A DNA stretch of 64,000 bases, taken from assembly GCA_964528445.1 (NCBI GenBank), contig CAZGSL010000007.1, positions 1 through 64,000 on the forward strand. Reading direction: 5' to 3'. Under the pieces are notes generated by a model. It was not told where the DNA came from and made no database searches. It saw nothing but the letters and a program-made list of their open reading frames with translations. Position 1 is the stretch's first letter. The number at the start of each line of letters is the position of its first letter. Positions 8,357 to 17,135 of this stretch are shown in pieces. The DNA is from JAXHMM01 sp964528445. GTDB lineage: Bacteria > Bacteroidota > Rhodothermia > Balneolales > Balneolaceae. A program made the translations under genes and the position numbers.

Positions 8357-9373
8357 CTATGAATTTTCAAATCTGCGGCAGCCCTTCAGAAGCGATTCCA
8401 CCGTTTCGAATTGCAGGTTTCTCTTTCCGGTTCGAAGTTCCCATTGATAGGTTCCGTCCCCCCCGCCCCTGGTCACAATCATCGGTTTTTTTTCGCCCTT
8501 CTGCACGCGATATCCCTCCCGTTCCAGGGCGCGACGTGTCCAGAATTCGGGCACGGGATCTCCCTTCAGGCGGATGGTCCGGGACGGACTCCTGTGGATA
8601 TTGAAGGATCCTGAGGAGCGGTCGAAATCAAAGCTCTCCTTGCGAAAAACCGATTCGAACGTCCCTTCCAGCACCAAGTCTTCCGGCACCCCGTCCCAGA
8701 TGCTCTCCTCCAGGTTCATCAGCCAGATCCGGTCGGCGGCCTTCAGTGCCAGATCCAGTTCATGCGTGGAGGCCAGAATCCCCTTACCGGTCTCATGGGC
8801 CAGATTGCGCAGCAGCTGCATGATTTCCACCCGGTTGGGCAAATCCAGGTGGGCCGTAGGCTCATCCAGCAGGATAAAAGGGGTGTCCTGCGCCAGGGCC
8901 CGCGCTATCATCACTTTCTGCCTCTCGCCGTCACTCAGTTTACTTATGTCTCTTTCCACGAAATCCTCCAGGCCGGTATCCCGAATAGCACGGCGCACCG
9001 CCTCGTGATCCTCCTCCCGGAGACGTCCCAGCCACCCGGTGTATGGAGAGCGGCCGAATGCCACCATATTGTATACGCTCAGATTACCCAGGGTGATGCG
9101 GTCCGTCAGAACGGTACTCAGCGTACGGGCCCGCAGACCAGCCGGCAGTTCCGTCACGTCGCGGCCGCCCAGCACCACACCTCCCGAGAGCGGCGCGTGC
9201 ATGCCGGCCAGGGTTCGGATGAGGGTAGATTTTCCGGAACCGTTAGGACCCAGCAGGCAGATCATTTCTCCCGGGTGAAGCGACAGGGAGATCCCGGATG
9301 CCACCACCGACGAGGGAAGTCCCCCCCCGTAACCGATGGCCAGTTCGTCAATATGGAGTCTGTCTTTACTCAC
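8357..9373 (-). CDS. btuD: Cobalamin ABC transporter ATP-binding protein with C-terminal extension
   Basis: This cytoplasmic ATPase powers B12 import through BtuC. Walker A is at residues 42-50 (GPNGSGKST), the signature LSDGE at 146-150, Walker B ILLDEP at 167-172 and the switch His at 204. The family's usual length is about 250 residues. Here about 88 extra residues (250-338) follow, with no motif I recognise; the extension is rich in charged and aromatic residues. The start is GTG at 9373, 38 bases after the permease gene. It is the third gene of the riboswitch-led btuFCD operon. The ABC class (FecE/BtuD/FhuC) is certain; the cobalamin substrate rests on the riboswitch. Confidence 0.92.
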   Translation of the reverse strand: MSKDRLHIDELAIGYGGGLPSSVVASGISLSLHPGEMICLLGPNGSGKSTLIRTLAGMHAPLSGGVVLGGRDVTELPAGLRARTLSTVLTDRITLGNLSVYNMVAFGRSPYTGWLGRLREEDHEAVRRAIRDTGLEDFVERDISKLSDGERQKVMIARALAQDTPFILLDEPTAHLDLPNRVEIMQLLRNLAHETGKGILASTHELDLALKAADRIWLMNLEESIWDGVPEDLVLEGTFESVFRKESFDFDRSSGSFNIHRSPSRTIRLKGDPVPEFWTRRALEREGYRVQKGEKKPMIVTRGGGDGTYQWELRTGKRNLQFETVESLLKGCRRFENS

Positions 9374-9411
9374 CGATCTGGGAATGTGTTTTAAATCTGA
9401 TCATGCCGCTT

Positions 9412-10488
9412 TCAGAAAGAGCTACTGAGATTTCTTCGTTTCAAAATGACCCAGATAACCACCGGGGATCCCACCATGGAGGTAACAGCGCTGATGGGAA
9501 GGGTGGTGGAGCTGCCAGGAACCTGGGCCACCAGGTCGCAGGCCAGCATGATCAGGGCCCCGGTGACGAGAGTGGCCGGTATGAGAACTTTATGGTCGTT
9601 TGTATTCAGCGCGGATCGGGCCAGGTGAGGTACGGCGATCCCCACAAAACCGATGGGTCCGCAGAAAGCGGTAACCCCACCCGCCAGCAGGCTGGTGCTG
9701 ATGATAATCAGGTAACGGGCGCGGTTTACCGGAATGCCCATGCTCCGCGCATAGTTCTCCCCGAGCAGAAGACCGTTCAGGGACTTGGAGAGTCCGAAGG
9801 CTAACACTCCTCCGATTCCCGTTACAATGGCCAGAATCCAGAGCTGACCGGCAGGCACCCCGCCCAGGCTCCCGAAGGTCCATATCAGGTAATCCCTTAT
9901 CTGCTCCGGCTGGCTGAAATACTGCCAGATGGATACCAGCGCAATGGTAATGTTCCCGATCATCAGTCCCAGGATAAGCAGGGTTACGTTGTCCTGAACC
10001 TTGGCGGAGATAGCCAGTATCAAAAACAGTACCAGCCCGGAACCCATACTGGCGGCAGCGATAATCATCCAGCTCTGCAATCCTCCCAGCTGCTGAATCT
10101 CAAAAATAGTGGTAACAGTTCCTGCTGTTAACATAACGATAGCTACGCCCAGGCTGGCACCGGCGGTTATGCCCAGTACCGAGGGACCCGCCAGCGGATT
10201 CCGGAACAGCGTCTGCATCTGAAGTCCTCCCACCGAGAGCGCGCTTCCGGCAAGGATCGCTGTCAGCGCCCGGGGCAGGCGCAGGTTGAGTACGATCTTC
10301 TCCCACGAAGCTACGGCAGGCTCCCCTCCCAAAAGGATATTCAATACCTCAACCAGGGGGATCTTCACCGAACCCAGCCCAACGCTGGCCAGAAAAAAAA
10401 CAGCCACGCCGAGACCGAGGATCAGCATAATGCCTGTATAGCGTACACCCGAGTACTCTCTCAGGCTGTCGGGGTTTGATTTGTTCAT
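9412..10488 (-). CDS. btuC: Cobalamin ABC transporter permease (FecCD/BtuC family)
   Basis: This inner-membrane permease of 358 residues has about ten hydrophobic helices and FecCD landmarks such as LRLPRALTAILAGSALSVGG and FCGPIGFVGIAVPH. It forms the translocation path for vitamin B12 with BtuD and receives substrate from BtuF. The start ATG overlaps the btuF stop (ATGA at 10485-10488), indicating translational coupling. The family also moves iron-siderophores and heme. The upstream cobalamin riboswitch favours B12. Confidence 0.93.
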   Translation of the reverse strand: MNKSNPDSLREYSGVRYTGIMLILGLGVAVFFLASVGLGSVKIPLVEVLNILLGGEPAVASWEKIVLNLRLPRALTAILAGSALSVGGLQMQTLFRNPLAGPSVLGITAGASLGVAIVMLTAGTVTTIFEIQQLGGLQSWMIIAAASMGSGLVLFLILAISAKVQDNVTLLILGLMIGNITIALVSIWQYFSQPEQIRDYLIWTFGSLGGVPAGQLWILAIVTGIGGVLAFGLSKSLNGLLLGENYARSMGIPVNRARYLIIISTSLLAGGVTAFCGPIGFVGIAVPHLARSALNTNDHKVLIPATLVTGALIMLACDLVAQVPGSSTTLPISAVTSMVGSPVVIWVILKRRNLSSSF

Positions 10489-11672
10489 GGATCCGATTTT
10501 CGGGGCAGTTTCCGGTAGAAATAGAGTTCATGTGCCGGAAGGATGGAAGGGTGAAGAATCCGAATCAGGTCGGCCAGGATCAGATCGGGGCGTACCACAC
10601 CCGTTTCCCAGTAGTCGTTTCCCCCGGAGGGACGTAATCGTCGGTTGTTGTTGTACACGCGGCCCGTCTTGACCGGTTGAAATGCCTTGAAACGCGGATC
10701 CTGGCCAAGGATCTCCTCGATGCTTCTCGCAGCACCCGGGTTCAGCCAGACATCCGCCCGCAGTCCCACTTCGTAAACCGATTCAAAATTCAGTCTCAGT
10801 CCCCCGGTACCCTCCTTCTGGAACCAGGGGTATTCCGCTTTTGCATCTCTCAGATAGCGGGCCGTAAAACTGTTTCCCGCCGAAACGAACCAAGCCCCCT
10901 TATAAGGCAGGTTGTTAATGACCAGGGGCCTCTGTTCGACATTCTCAACCTTTTCCAGCAGAGCGTTATACCGCGATTCCACCCTGCTGAAGATACTGTC
11001 GGCCATCGAGGTCCTGTTCAGCAGGGCTCCCATAGCCTTTATCCATTCCGCTTTTCCCAGAGGGGTGGTTTCCAGCCAGTCCGCGTTAATTAAAACAGGT
11101 ATGTCCGAGTCCAGCAACACCCGGTAGTCGTTCATCTGAGAGGATTGTCCGGCGGAGACCATCACCAGGTCGGGATCCAGAGAGAGGGCTATCTCCTTGT
11201 TGAACTCTCCCTGTGGCAGCGAGACGATTTCTCCCTCCCTGACCCTTCGACGTACCTCCGCGTTGTAGACGTATTCCGCTCCCACCATCGCCGAAAGAAC
11301 ACCGTTGGCCTGCAGCGCGTTGGTTAGGGCGACATGGGTTGTGGAGGTGGCGATGATGCTGCGCACCGGCACCTCTATTTTCTGGGCATCCGCTGGAACT
11401 TCCGGGGAATCTCCCCGCGGGATCAGTGCGTATCGCAGGGTGTCTGTACGGTCCTGGTAGGGATTCAGTACTTCCAGGAGCTTGTACTCTTCACGGTATT
11501 GCAGCCGGAATCCCTCGGCGTATTCCACCCGGAGAGAATCCCGGGTAGTAGTAATATCGCCATGTTCGGAGGATGAAGGGGACTCTCCGGCCGATGTGCA
11601 GGCGCTGGCATACAACATCAGAAAAGAGAGGGCTCCCGCGCGAAGAGCCCGGAATACATAGTGAATGGTCAT
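10485..11672 (-). CDS. btuF: Cobalamin-binding periplasmic lipoprotein (BtuF-like ABC substrate-binding protein)
   Basis: A lipoprotein signal ends at Cys25 (YASAC), so the protein should be membrane-anchored in the periplasm. The rest is a two-lobed TroA/FepB-class binding protein. Recognisable stretches are SIIATSTTHVALTNAL at the start of the first lobe and RADVWLNPG in the second. It captures the ligand and docks on BtuC. First gene of the operon: ATG at 11672 lies only 6 bases beyond the riboswitch P13 hairpin, whose loop carries the GGGAG that could serve as ribosome binding site. Ligand identity is inferred from the riboswitch. Confidence 0.92.
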   Translation of the reverse strand: MTIHYVFRALRAGALSFLMLYASACTSAGESPSSSEHGDITTTRDSLRVEYAEGFRLQYREEYKLLEVLNPYQDRTDTLRYALIPRGDSPEVPADAQKIEVPVRSIIATSTTHVALTNALQANGVLSAMVGAEYVYNAEVRRRVREGEIVSLPQGEFNKEIALSLDPDLVMVSAGQSSQMNDYRVLLDSDIPVLINADWLETTPLGKAEWIKAMGALLNRTSMADSIFSRVESRYNALLEKVENVEQRPLVINNLPYKGAWFVSAGNSFTARYLRDAKAEYPWFQKEGTGGLRLNFESVYEVGLRADVWLNPGAARSIEEILGQDPRFKAFQPVKTGRVYNNNRRLRPSGGNDYWETGVVRPDLILADLIRILHPSILPAHELYFYRKLPRKSDP

Positions 11673-11678
11673 GGGATT

Positions 11679-11695
11679 GCTTTTCTCCCGAAAGC
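11679..11695 (-). promoter_or_regulatory. P13-type hairpin carrying the btuF ribosome binding site
   Basis: This is the same 17 bases as at 8019-8035. Its loop GGGAGA (11684-11689) is perfectly complementary to UCUCCC in the aptamer (11804-11809), a 6-bp L5-L13 kissing pair. The loop also holds the only Shine-Dalgarno-like sequence before btuF (GGGAG, 12 bases from the ATG). B12 binding would thus hide the site and block translation. Confidence 0.65.
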
Positions 11696-11707
11696 ATTGC
11701 CGTCATC

Positions 11708-11896
11708 GGCGAGGCAGGTCTTCTGGCTTATCTCCGGTCTCCTTCGCCTTCCCGCCTCCGCCGTGCAAAGCCGGCAGGGATCAGTGGCATGTGAGGAGAC
11801 CCTGGGAGAATTACAGCAGCGGGGACTGCTCCGGATTGTGCACCGGATTCCCGTTTTAATTCCTACGATCGGTATCGCAGGTAAACCTCCGCCGAA
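11708..11896 (-). promoter_or_regulatory. Cobalamin riboswitch aptamer (leader of btuFCD)
   Basis: On the minus strand the B12 box AGCCAGAAGACCTGCC is read at 11713-11728. The core (GGGAATCCGGTG, ATCCGGAGC, CCCCGCTGCTGTAA) and the CATGCCACTG block follow the class consensus, and the 5' element is GGTTTACC. It should repress btuFCD when cobalamin is plentiful. The approximately 100 bases between its 5' end and the divergent amidase gene must hold both promoters; I see no clear pair of hexamers. Confidence 0.96.
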
Positions 11897-12031
11897 TCAG
11901 AATGTCAACGGTATCGTTCCAGCACCAAGTATACCATTCTGAGGGTTCAGAAGCGAATCCGAGTCCGGTAATGTATATTTGATTTTAGTCTGCTATATTT
12001 GACTTTTCATCCCAACCAAAAATGCAGTGGA

Positions 12032-13693
12032 ATGAGACAGAAAATCTCCTACCTCTTTACCGGTCTGGCTCTCGGAGTATTCCTCGCTCTGGGCGGCGTC
12101 ATCCTCTTCCAGGACGAGATCACACCCGAAACGGTACAGCACGCTTCCCGAATCATCGGACTCGAATTTACGGATACGGAAATTGATACGATGATCGAAA
12201 CGCTGGAGGAGAACCGCGAAGCCTACCGGGACCTCAGGGAGTATCCCATGCCGAATTCCCTCCCCCCTGCCCTGGTATTTGACCCTGTTCCGCCTGGCAA
12301 GGAATTTGACCGGGAACAGGAACCGATTGACTGGGAGATCCCCGATGATGTGAGCTTGCCGGACGACCGCTCCGAGCTGGCATTCTATTCCGTACGAGAG
12401 CTGGCCTCATTAATACGTTCCGGGAAAATAAGTTCCGTGGAGCTTACCAAATTCTTTCTGGAACGTCTCAGAACTTACGGGGATACTCTGGAGGCGATAA
12501 TCACCGTTACCGAGCAGCGTGCGCTTGCACAGGCCCGCCAACTAGACGAGGAGCTTGAAGAAGGGCGCTGGCGGGGCCCCTTGCACGGGATTCCCTACGG
12601 GGCAAAAGACCTTTTCGCCGTAGAGGGATATAAAACAACCTGGGGAGCAGAACCCTACCGTGAGCAGCAATTGGACGAAACTGCCACCGTCATCCAAAAA
12701 CTGGATGAGGCCGGGGCGGTTTTGGTGGCCAAGACCACGCTGGGCGCTCTCGCCTACGGGGATGTATGGTACGGCGGACAAACGCGGAATCCCTGGAACC
12801 TGGAACAGGGTTCCAGCGGATCATCGGCCGGTTCGGCCGCCGGGACCGCGGCGGGACTGGTTCCGTTCGCGCTTGGAACCGAAACGCTGGGTTCCATCGT
12901 TTCCCCCTCCAACCGCACCGGGACCACCGGACTCCGCCCCACTTTTGGCCGGGTAAGCCGGCATGGGGCTATGGCTCTGAGCTGGAGCATGGACAAGGTT
13001 GGTCCCCTGACCCGCTCGGTGGAAGATGCCGCCATCGTGTTTGACGCTATCCGGGGGGCGGACGGCAAGGATAAATCCCTCTACGATCTGCCGTTTAATT
13101 ACAAGCGCCAGGTGGATCTCCGGGATCTGAGAATCGGATATCTCGCCTCCGCGTTTGAGGGAGATGGCTTTAACAGCGAAAGAGATTCGCTTACGCTGGA
13201 GACCCTGCGGAAACTGGGAGCCGACCTTATACCCCTGGAACTGCCTGATTTCCCGGCCGGCGATATCCGATTTATCCTGAGTACCGAGGGGGCGGCGGCC
13301 TTTGATCAGCTTACCCGGTCGGACTGGGACGACCAGATGGTCAGACAGAGTCCCAATGCCTGGCCCAATATTTTCCGGTCCCACCGTTTTGTCCCCGCGG
13401 TGGAGTACATTCAGGCCAACCGGGCCCGAAGCAGTCTCATCGCCCGGATGGACTCGGTTATGCAATCGGTGGATGTCTACGTTTCTCCCACCTACGGCGG
13501 GGACAACCTGCTGGTAACCAACCTGACGGGACACCCTTCGGTGGTACTGCCGAACGGTTTTACGGAGGAGGGACAACCCACCAGCATTACTTTTATAGGC
13601 GAGCTATTCGGAGAGGCCGAGCTCTTGGGTGTGGCCAAACAGTACCAGGAGGCAACCGGTTTTCACAGGAGACATCCGGAAATGTTTAAATAA
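12032..13693 (+). CDS. Amidase-signature family hydrolase with N-terminal membrane anchor
   Basis: This hydrolyses an amide bond using the Ser-cisSer-Lys triad of the amidase signature family. The Lys is in GAKDLF (about residue 192). The Ser-rich GSSGSSAGS loop (about 260-268) supplies the cis-Ser, and the Ser of GTETLGS (about 288) is the nucleophile. A hydrophobic helix at residues 8-26 makes it membrane-anchored or exported. That and the roughly 100-residue lead before the catalytic core distinguish it from GatA of the tRNA amidotransferase. I chose ATG at 12032 because the helix starts there; a TTG at 11999 would add 11 polar residues. It is transcribed away from the btuFCD riboswitch. 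Substrate unknown. Confidence 0.88.
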   Translation: MRQKISYLFTGLALGVFLALGGVILFQDEITPETVQHASRIIGLEFTDTEIDTMIETLEENREAYRDLREYPMPNSLPPALVFDPVPPGKEFDREQEPIDWEIPDDVSLPDDRSELAFYSVRELASLIRSGKISSVELTKFFLERLRTYGDTLEAIITVTEQRALAQARQLDEELEEGRWRGPLHGIPYGAKDLFAVEGYKTTWGAEPYREQQLDETATVIQKLDEAGAVLVAKTTLGALAYGDVWYGGQTRNPWNLEQGSSGSSAGSAAGTAAGLVPFALGTETLGSIVSPSNRTGTTGLRPTFGRVSRHGAMALSWSMDKVGPLTRSVEDAAIVFDAIRGADGKDKSLYDLPFNYKRQVDLRDLRIGYLASAFEGDGFNSERDSLTLETLRKLGADLIPLELPDFPAGDIRFILSTEGAAAFDQLTRSDWDDQMVRQSPNAWPNIFRSHRFVPAVEYIQANRARSSLIARMDSVMQSVDVYVSPTYGGDNLLVTNLTGHPSVVLPNGFTEEGQPTSITFIGELFGEAELLGVAKQYQEATGFHRRHPEMFK

Positions 13694-13720
13694 CGTCGGT
13701 TATATGCCCGAAATCGGTGG

Positions 13721-14539
13721 TCAGCCCCACTCGGGAGCAAAGCTGGGATTCACCAGGCGAGTTTTCTTTTCAAGCCGGTCGATCTGGTCAAACTCCTCGT
13801 CAGTCAGCTGAAAATCATAAACATCGAAATTTTCCTCCAGATGCTCCCGGCTTGACGCCTTGGGTATGGCGACGACGTTTTCCTGTTCGATCAGCCAGCG
13901 GAGGGCCACCTGAACGGGCGTTTTGCCGTGATTTCCGGCGATTTCCTTTATCACTTCGTCCTCTTCCACTTTTCCCCTCGCGATAGGGCTGTAGGCCGTA
14001 ATCAGGATGTCGTTCTCAATGGCATAATCCAGGGTGTCCAACTGGTCGATGTAGGGATGGAACTCGATCTGATTGCAGAAAATAGGAGCACGTATCTCTT
14101 CATTGACCTTCTTCAACAGCGAGAGGGGAAAATTGCTCACCCCGATATTCATCGCCTTGCCCTGATCTCTAAGCACCAGCATCGCCTCGATGGTCTCCCT
14201 GAGATCGTACTGCTCGTTGGGCCAGTGAATGAGCAGAAGATCCACGTAAGGAGTGTTCAGGTGACGCAGGCTCTCTTCGGTAGTCTGCAGCACATCGTCA
14301 TGTTCAAGATTCGTGTGCCATATCTTGGTGGTGAGAAAGATATCCTCACGCGACACATTCGAAATTTTTATCGCCTCCCCGATCTCCCGTCCGTTTTTGT
14401 ACATCTGGGCGGTATCAATGTGGCGATAGCCTATTTCAAGAGCCATCCGCACGGCATTGGCGCATTCCCGTTCATGCAGCTTATAGGTTCCCAGGCCGAT
14501 TTCGGGAACGTCAATTCCCTGAATGTTTTTGTATTGCAT
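13721..14539 (-). CDS. Aldo/keto reductase
   Basis: An NADPH-dependent carbonyl reductase of 272 residues, the usual length for the 2,5-diketo-gluconate-reductase-like branch. The catalytic tetrad is complete: Asp42 (HIDTAQ), Tyr47, Lys72 (TTKIW) and His105 (LIHWP). GVSNF marks the following strand, and the cofactor-binding AIPKASS loop is present near the C-terminus. The gene stands alone, converging on the amidase with 27 bases between stops, so context gives no substrate. Likely soluble and cytoplasmic. Confidence 0.93.
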   Translation of the reverse strand: MQYKNIQGIDVPEIGLGTYKLHERECANAVRMALEIGYRHIDTAQMYKNGREIGEAIKISNVSREDIFLTTKIWHTNLEHDDVLQTTEESLRHLNTPYVDLLLIHWPNEQYDLRETIEAMLVLRDQGKAMNIGVSNFPLSLLKKVNEEIRAPIFCNQIEFHPYIDQLDTLDYAIENDILITAYSPIARGKVEEDEVIKEIAGNHGKTPVQVALRWLIEQENVVAIPKASSREHLEENFDVYDFQLTDEEFDQIDRLEKKTRLVNPSFAPEWG

Positions 14540-14637
14540 GCGTGTAAAGTGCTACTGCTCCTTTTTATTTTAATGGTTTACGAATCGGTTTTATAACAGA
14601 ATGAACCACAGCAGGGTTCATACCCTCTTTCCCCGCA

Positions 14638-16983
14638 CTATTTGATGAGCGTAATTCTTCGGTGATACAGGCGGCCGTCTACTTCCAGCTTCACGATATA
14701 GAGACCTGCGGGAAGATTACCCGGATTCCAAATCATCCGATGAGGTCCGGAGTCCAGCACGCGGTCGGCCAGAACGTCCATGCGCTGGCCGAGGATATTC
14801 CATATGCTGAGGGTAACCTCTTTCTCCTCGCTTAGCTCAAAGTGGATGGTCGTAGACTCGGTAAAGGGATTGGGATAGTTGGGGAGGAGCCGGACCGACT
14901 CCGTGTCGGTTTCGGTATCTTGCAGTTCCGCCTCACCCGGATCGATGGTAAGTGTAAAGCGGGCCGCGTCACCGGACCCCGGCGAAGCGGACTCCAGCCG
15001 GGGAGGCAGCAGCTCCTGGCCCTCCGCCTCAGCGGCAGAGGGTGCCGGGGAATCCTCCATCTTAAACGTGTACGTATCGGCCACGTTGAGATTTACCTGC
15101 CTGTCTGCAATCCTGTCGTTCAGCGTAAGCTCCCAGGATTCGGGGAGGTTTTCCCGATCCCATCTAAGCTCAAAAGATCCCGAAGTCCCCCGCGTTACCA
15201 CTTCCATGGGGAGGGTCAAACTGCTCTCAAGATTCAGCGGACGCGAATCCTGGGCCTTAGCTACAGGCTCCCCGTCCCGGCTGCCCAGCATGTTCAACTG
15301 GGCGTAGTGCGAACTCAGTGGATTCAGTTTCAGTGCGTCCCGTTGGTCCCAGCCGTGGCTCGCTCCCTCCTCAAATACCATGACAGCGGCCCGGTCGTTT
15401 GTTTCGAAACCGTCCGCCGAAGTACCGTTCAACCGAAAAGAGAGTACCCTGCCTTCGGAGGGAGCGTCGAAAGAGACGTTGCGGGAGCCCGACCGTTCCG
15501 GAACCTCCAGGGTGGCAGCGTCACGGTTCTGTATAACGAATCCCTGCCACGCCTCCACCGCTCCCGATGTCAGGGTTCCCACCATCCACGTATTCTTCCT
15601 GCCGTTCCAATACTGCACGACGGAACTTTTGAGTTCTCCTCCCCTCACCCACTCACTGATCTCTGAGGTGTTCAGGGGCAGCCGGTAGGGATTCCCGACC
15701 AAATTCCATCCCTCCCCGTTCCCATGCAGGGGAATCGATGCGTTTCCCGGCGAATCCTCTTCGTTTTGAACCCTGAGCGAGCGGTGAGGCGGGGATTCCC
15801 GGCTGCCGGGCTGACCGAACCAGGCCAGAAAGCCATTACCCGGTGGGAGAGGCGTATCTGTCCCCTCAGGTACCGTAAAGCGCTGCCCGTCAAAACCACT
15901 GTAGAGCGTTGCTCTTCCGGGGATGTCGTTCCCGTTGTTACCCTGCAGGGGGAAATATTCCTCCAGGGAAGAGACGGTCAAGCCGCGATACGGGGATGAC
16001 AACATCCTCCAGCCGGGGGCTCCCTGCAGTATTTTCGCATGCTGAAAGTAGGTACCATCCGCTCGCAGGGCAGCCGAATGAACGCGCCCGTCAGCCCCCT
16101 TCGCTTGGGCATGGTTCACAAAAGAACCCGTACCCTCCGGCTGTCGAACCCGGGATACCTCCGGGGGAAAATCACGATAGCTGTAACGGTCTATAACCTG
16201 TCCCTCCCCGTTCTGCAGGGAAACGATATCCGATTCGGTATCCAATTCAAGCGCGGGAGCTCTCAGAATAAACGCTCCGGCGGGACTCCTCTTCAACTCT
16301 CCCGCCAGCAGCAACACGAGCCCTCCCCCGCCTGGTATTATGGTTCCCTCTGAAAACCGATAGGCCGAGCCCTTCCCTGTTTCAACAGACCATCCCGAAA
16401 GGTCCACCTGTTCCTCTTCGTTGTTGACCAGTTCAAGAAAGGCTAACCCCCTCACGGAGGACTGTCCGGAACCCGGAAGAATTTCGTTGAATACCACACC
16501 GGGGCGATCGTTGTCGGTAATGGTCAGGCGAAGTGAATCGTATTCGGCTATGACCGGTGAAGCGGCTCCGTCGCGAACCGCCAGATGAAAGACGGCAACT
16601 TCCTCCCCTTCGAATATTTCATCGTCATCCAGACGGAAATCAACGGTTCCGGTGAACCGATTTTCGTCGCCGGGCTGAAATCGAAGCGATTGGGAAACAG
16701 GTCCCAGGAAATCGTCCCGGCCGGCATTGCTGAGACCTGGCTGCAGCTCAACACGCATATCAAGAGGTGTTTCCAGAGATCCGGAGAGGACCACCTCAAC
16801 GGAAACTTCCCCCGCATTCTCATTCACGGTCTGATCCGGTTGCGCAAAAGAGAGGGTCGGGGCATTACGCTGATCCTGCTGTGAATTTTGGGCATAGGAT
16901 TGCGTAGCAACCATCCAGAGGAGAAGCAGGCTGCAAAAAAAGGAAACAGTTATGTAGTTACGGTTCCGTAACGTTTTTCCCAT
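14638..16983 (-). CDS. Secreted lamin-tail-domain protein with type IX secretion C-terminal sorting domain
   Basis: The 781-residue product begins with a signal peptide (residues 1-32, ending SYAQ). A Calx-beta-like domain follows at about 45-160 (QTVNENAGEVSVEVVLSG; FEGEEVAVFHLAV). A lamin-tail domain follows at about 165-290 (VFNEILPGSG; FLELVNNEEEQVDLSGWSV). Last is a type A type-IX-secretion sorting domain at about 700-781 (LPNYPNPF; SIWNILGQ; GLYIVKLEVDGR). It should cross the outer membrane by the T9SS and end up on the cell surface or released. No T9SS machinery gene is in the window except possibly gldE. Lamin-tail domains often accompany secreted nucleases or adhesins, but no catalytic domain is visible here. 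Function unknown. Confidence 0.88.
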   Translation of the reverse strand: MGKTLRNRNYITVSFFCSLLLLWMVATQSYAQNSQQDQRNAPTLSFAQPDQTVNENAGEVSVEVVLSGSLETPLDMRVELQPGLSNAGRDDFLGPVSQSLRFQPGDENRFTGTVDFRLDDDEIFEGEEVAVFHLAVRDGAASPVIAEYDSLRLTITDNDRPGVVFNEILPGSGQSSVRGLAFLELVNNEEEQVDLSGWSVETGKGSAYRFSEGTIIPGGGGLVLLLAGELKRSPAGAFILRAPALELDTESDIVSLQNGEGQVIDRYSYRDFPPEVSRVRQPEGTGSFVNHAQAKGADGRVHSAALRADGTYFQHAKILQGAPGWRMLSSPYRGLTVSSLEEYFPLQGNNGNDIPGRATLYSGFDGQRFTVPEGTDTPLPPGNGFLAWFGQPGSRESPPHRSLRVQNEEDSPGNASIPLHGNGEGWNLVGNPYRLPLNTSEISEWVRGGELKSSVVQYWNGRKNTWMVGTLTSGAVEAWQGFVIQNRDAATLEVPERSGSRNVSFDAPSEGRVLSFRLNGTSADGFETNDRAAVMVFEEGASHGWDQRDALKLNPLSSHYAQLNMLGSRDGEPVAKAQDSRPLNLESSLTLPMEVVTRGTSGSFELRWDRENLPESWELTLNDRIADRQVNLNVADTYTFKMEDSPAPSAAEAEGQELLPPRLESASPGSGDAARFTLTIDPGEAELQDTETDTESVRLLPNYPNPFTESTTIHFELSEEKEVTLSIWNILGQRMDVLADRVLDSGPHRMIWNPGNLPAGLYIVKLEVDGRLYHRRITLIK

Positions 16984-17135
16984 GCACTACGCTTGCTGGC
17001 AGATAAGGTGCCTGTACATATATCAAGTACGTCTTTTTCAGGCTAATATTCAATTTTAAACACCTACGCTCCTCATTATCCTCTGCAGCAGCCAATCAGA
17101 CCATGTCCGCGGAGGATCGACCGTCGCCACACGAG

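Noticed and set aside
8266..8604. A plus-strand frame beginning at the btuB riboswitch
   Set aside because: It runs from the riboswitch promoter region into btuD on the opposite strand, with no protein-family resemblance.
11903..11908. TTGACA on the minus strand as the btuF promoter -35 box
   Set aside because: A -10 box at 17-base spacing would fall inside the riboswitch aptamer and remove its 5' end.
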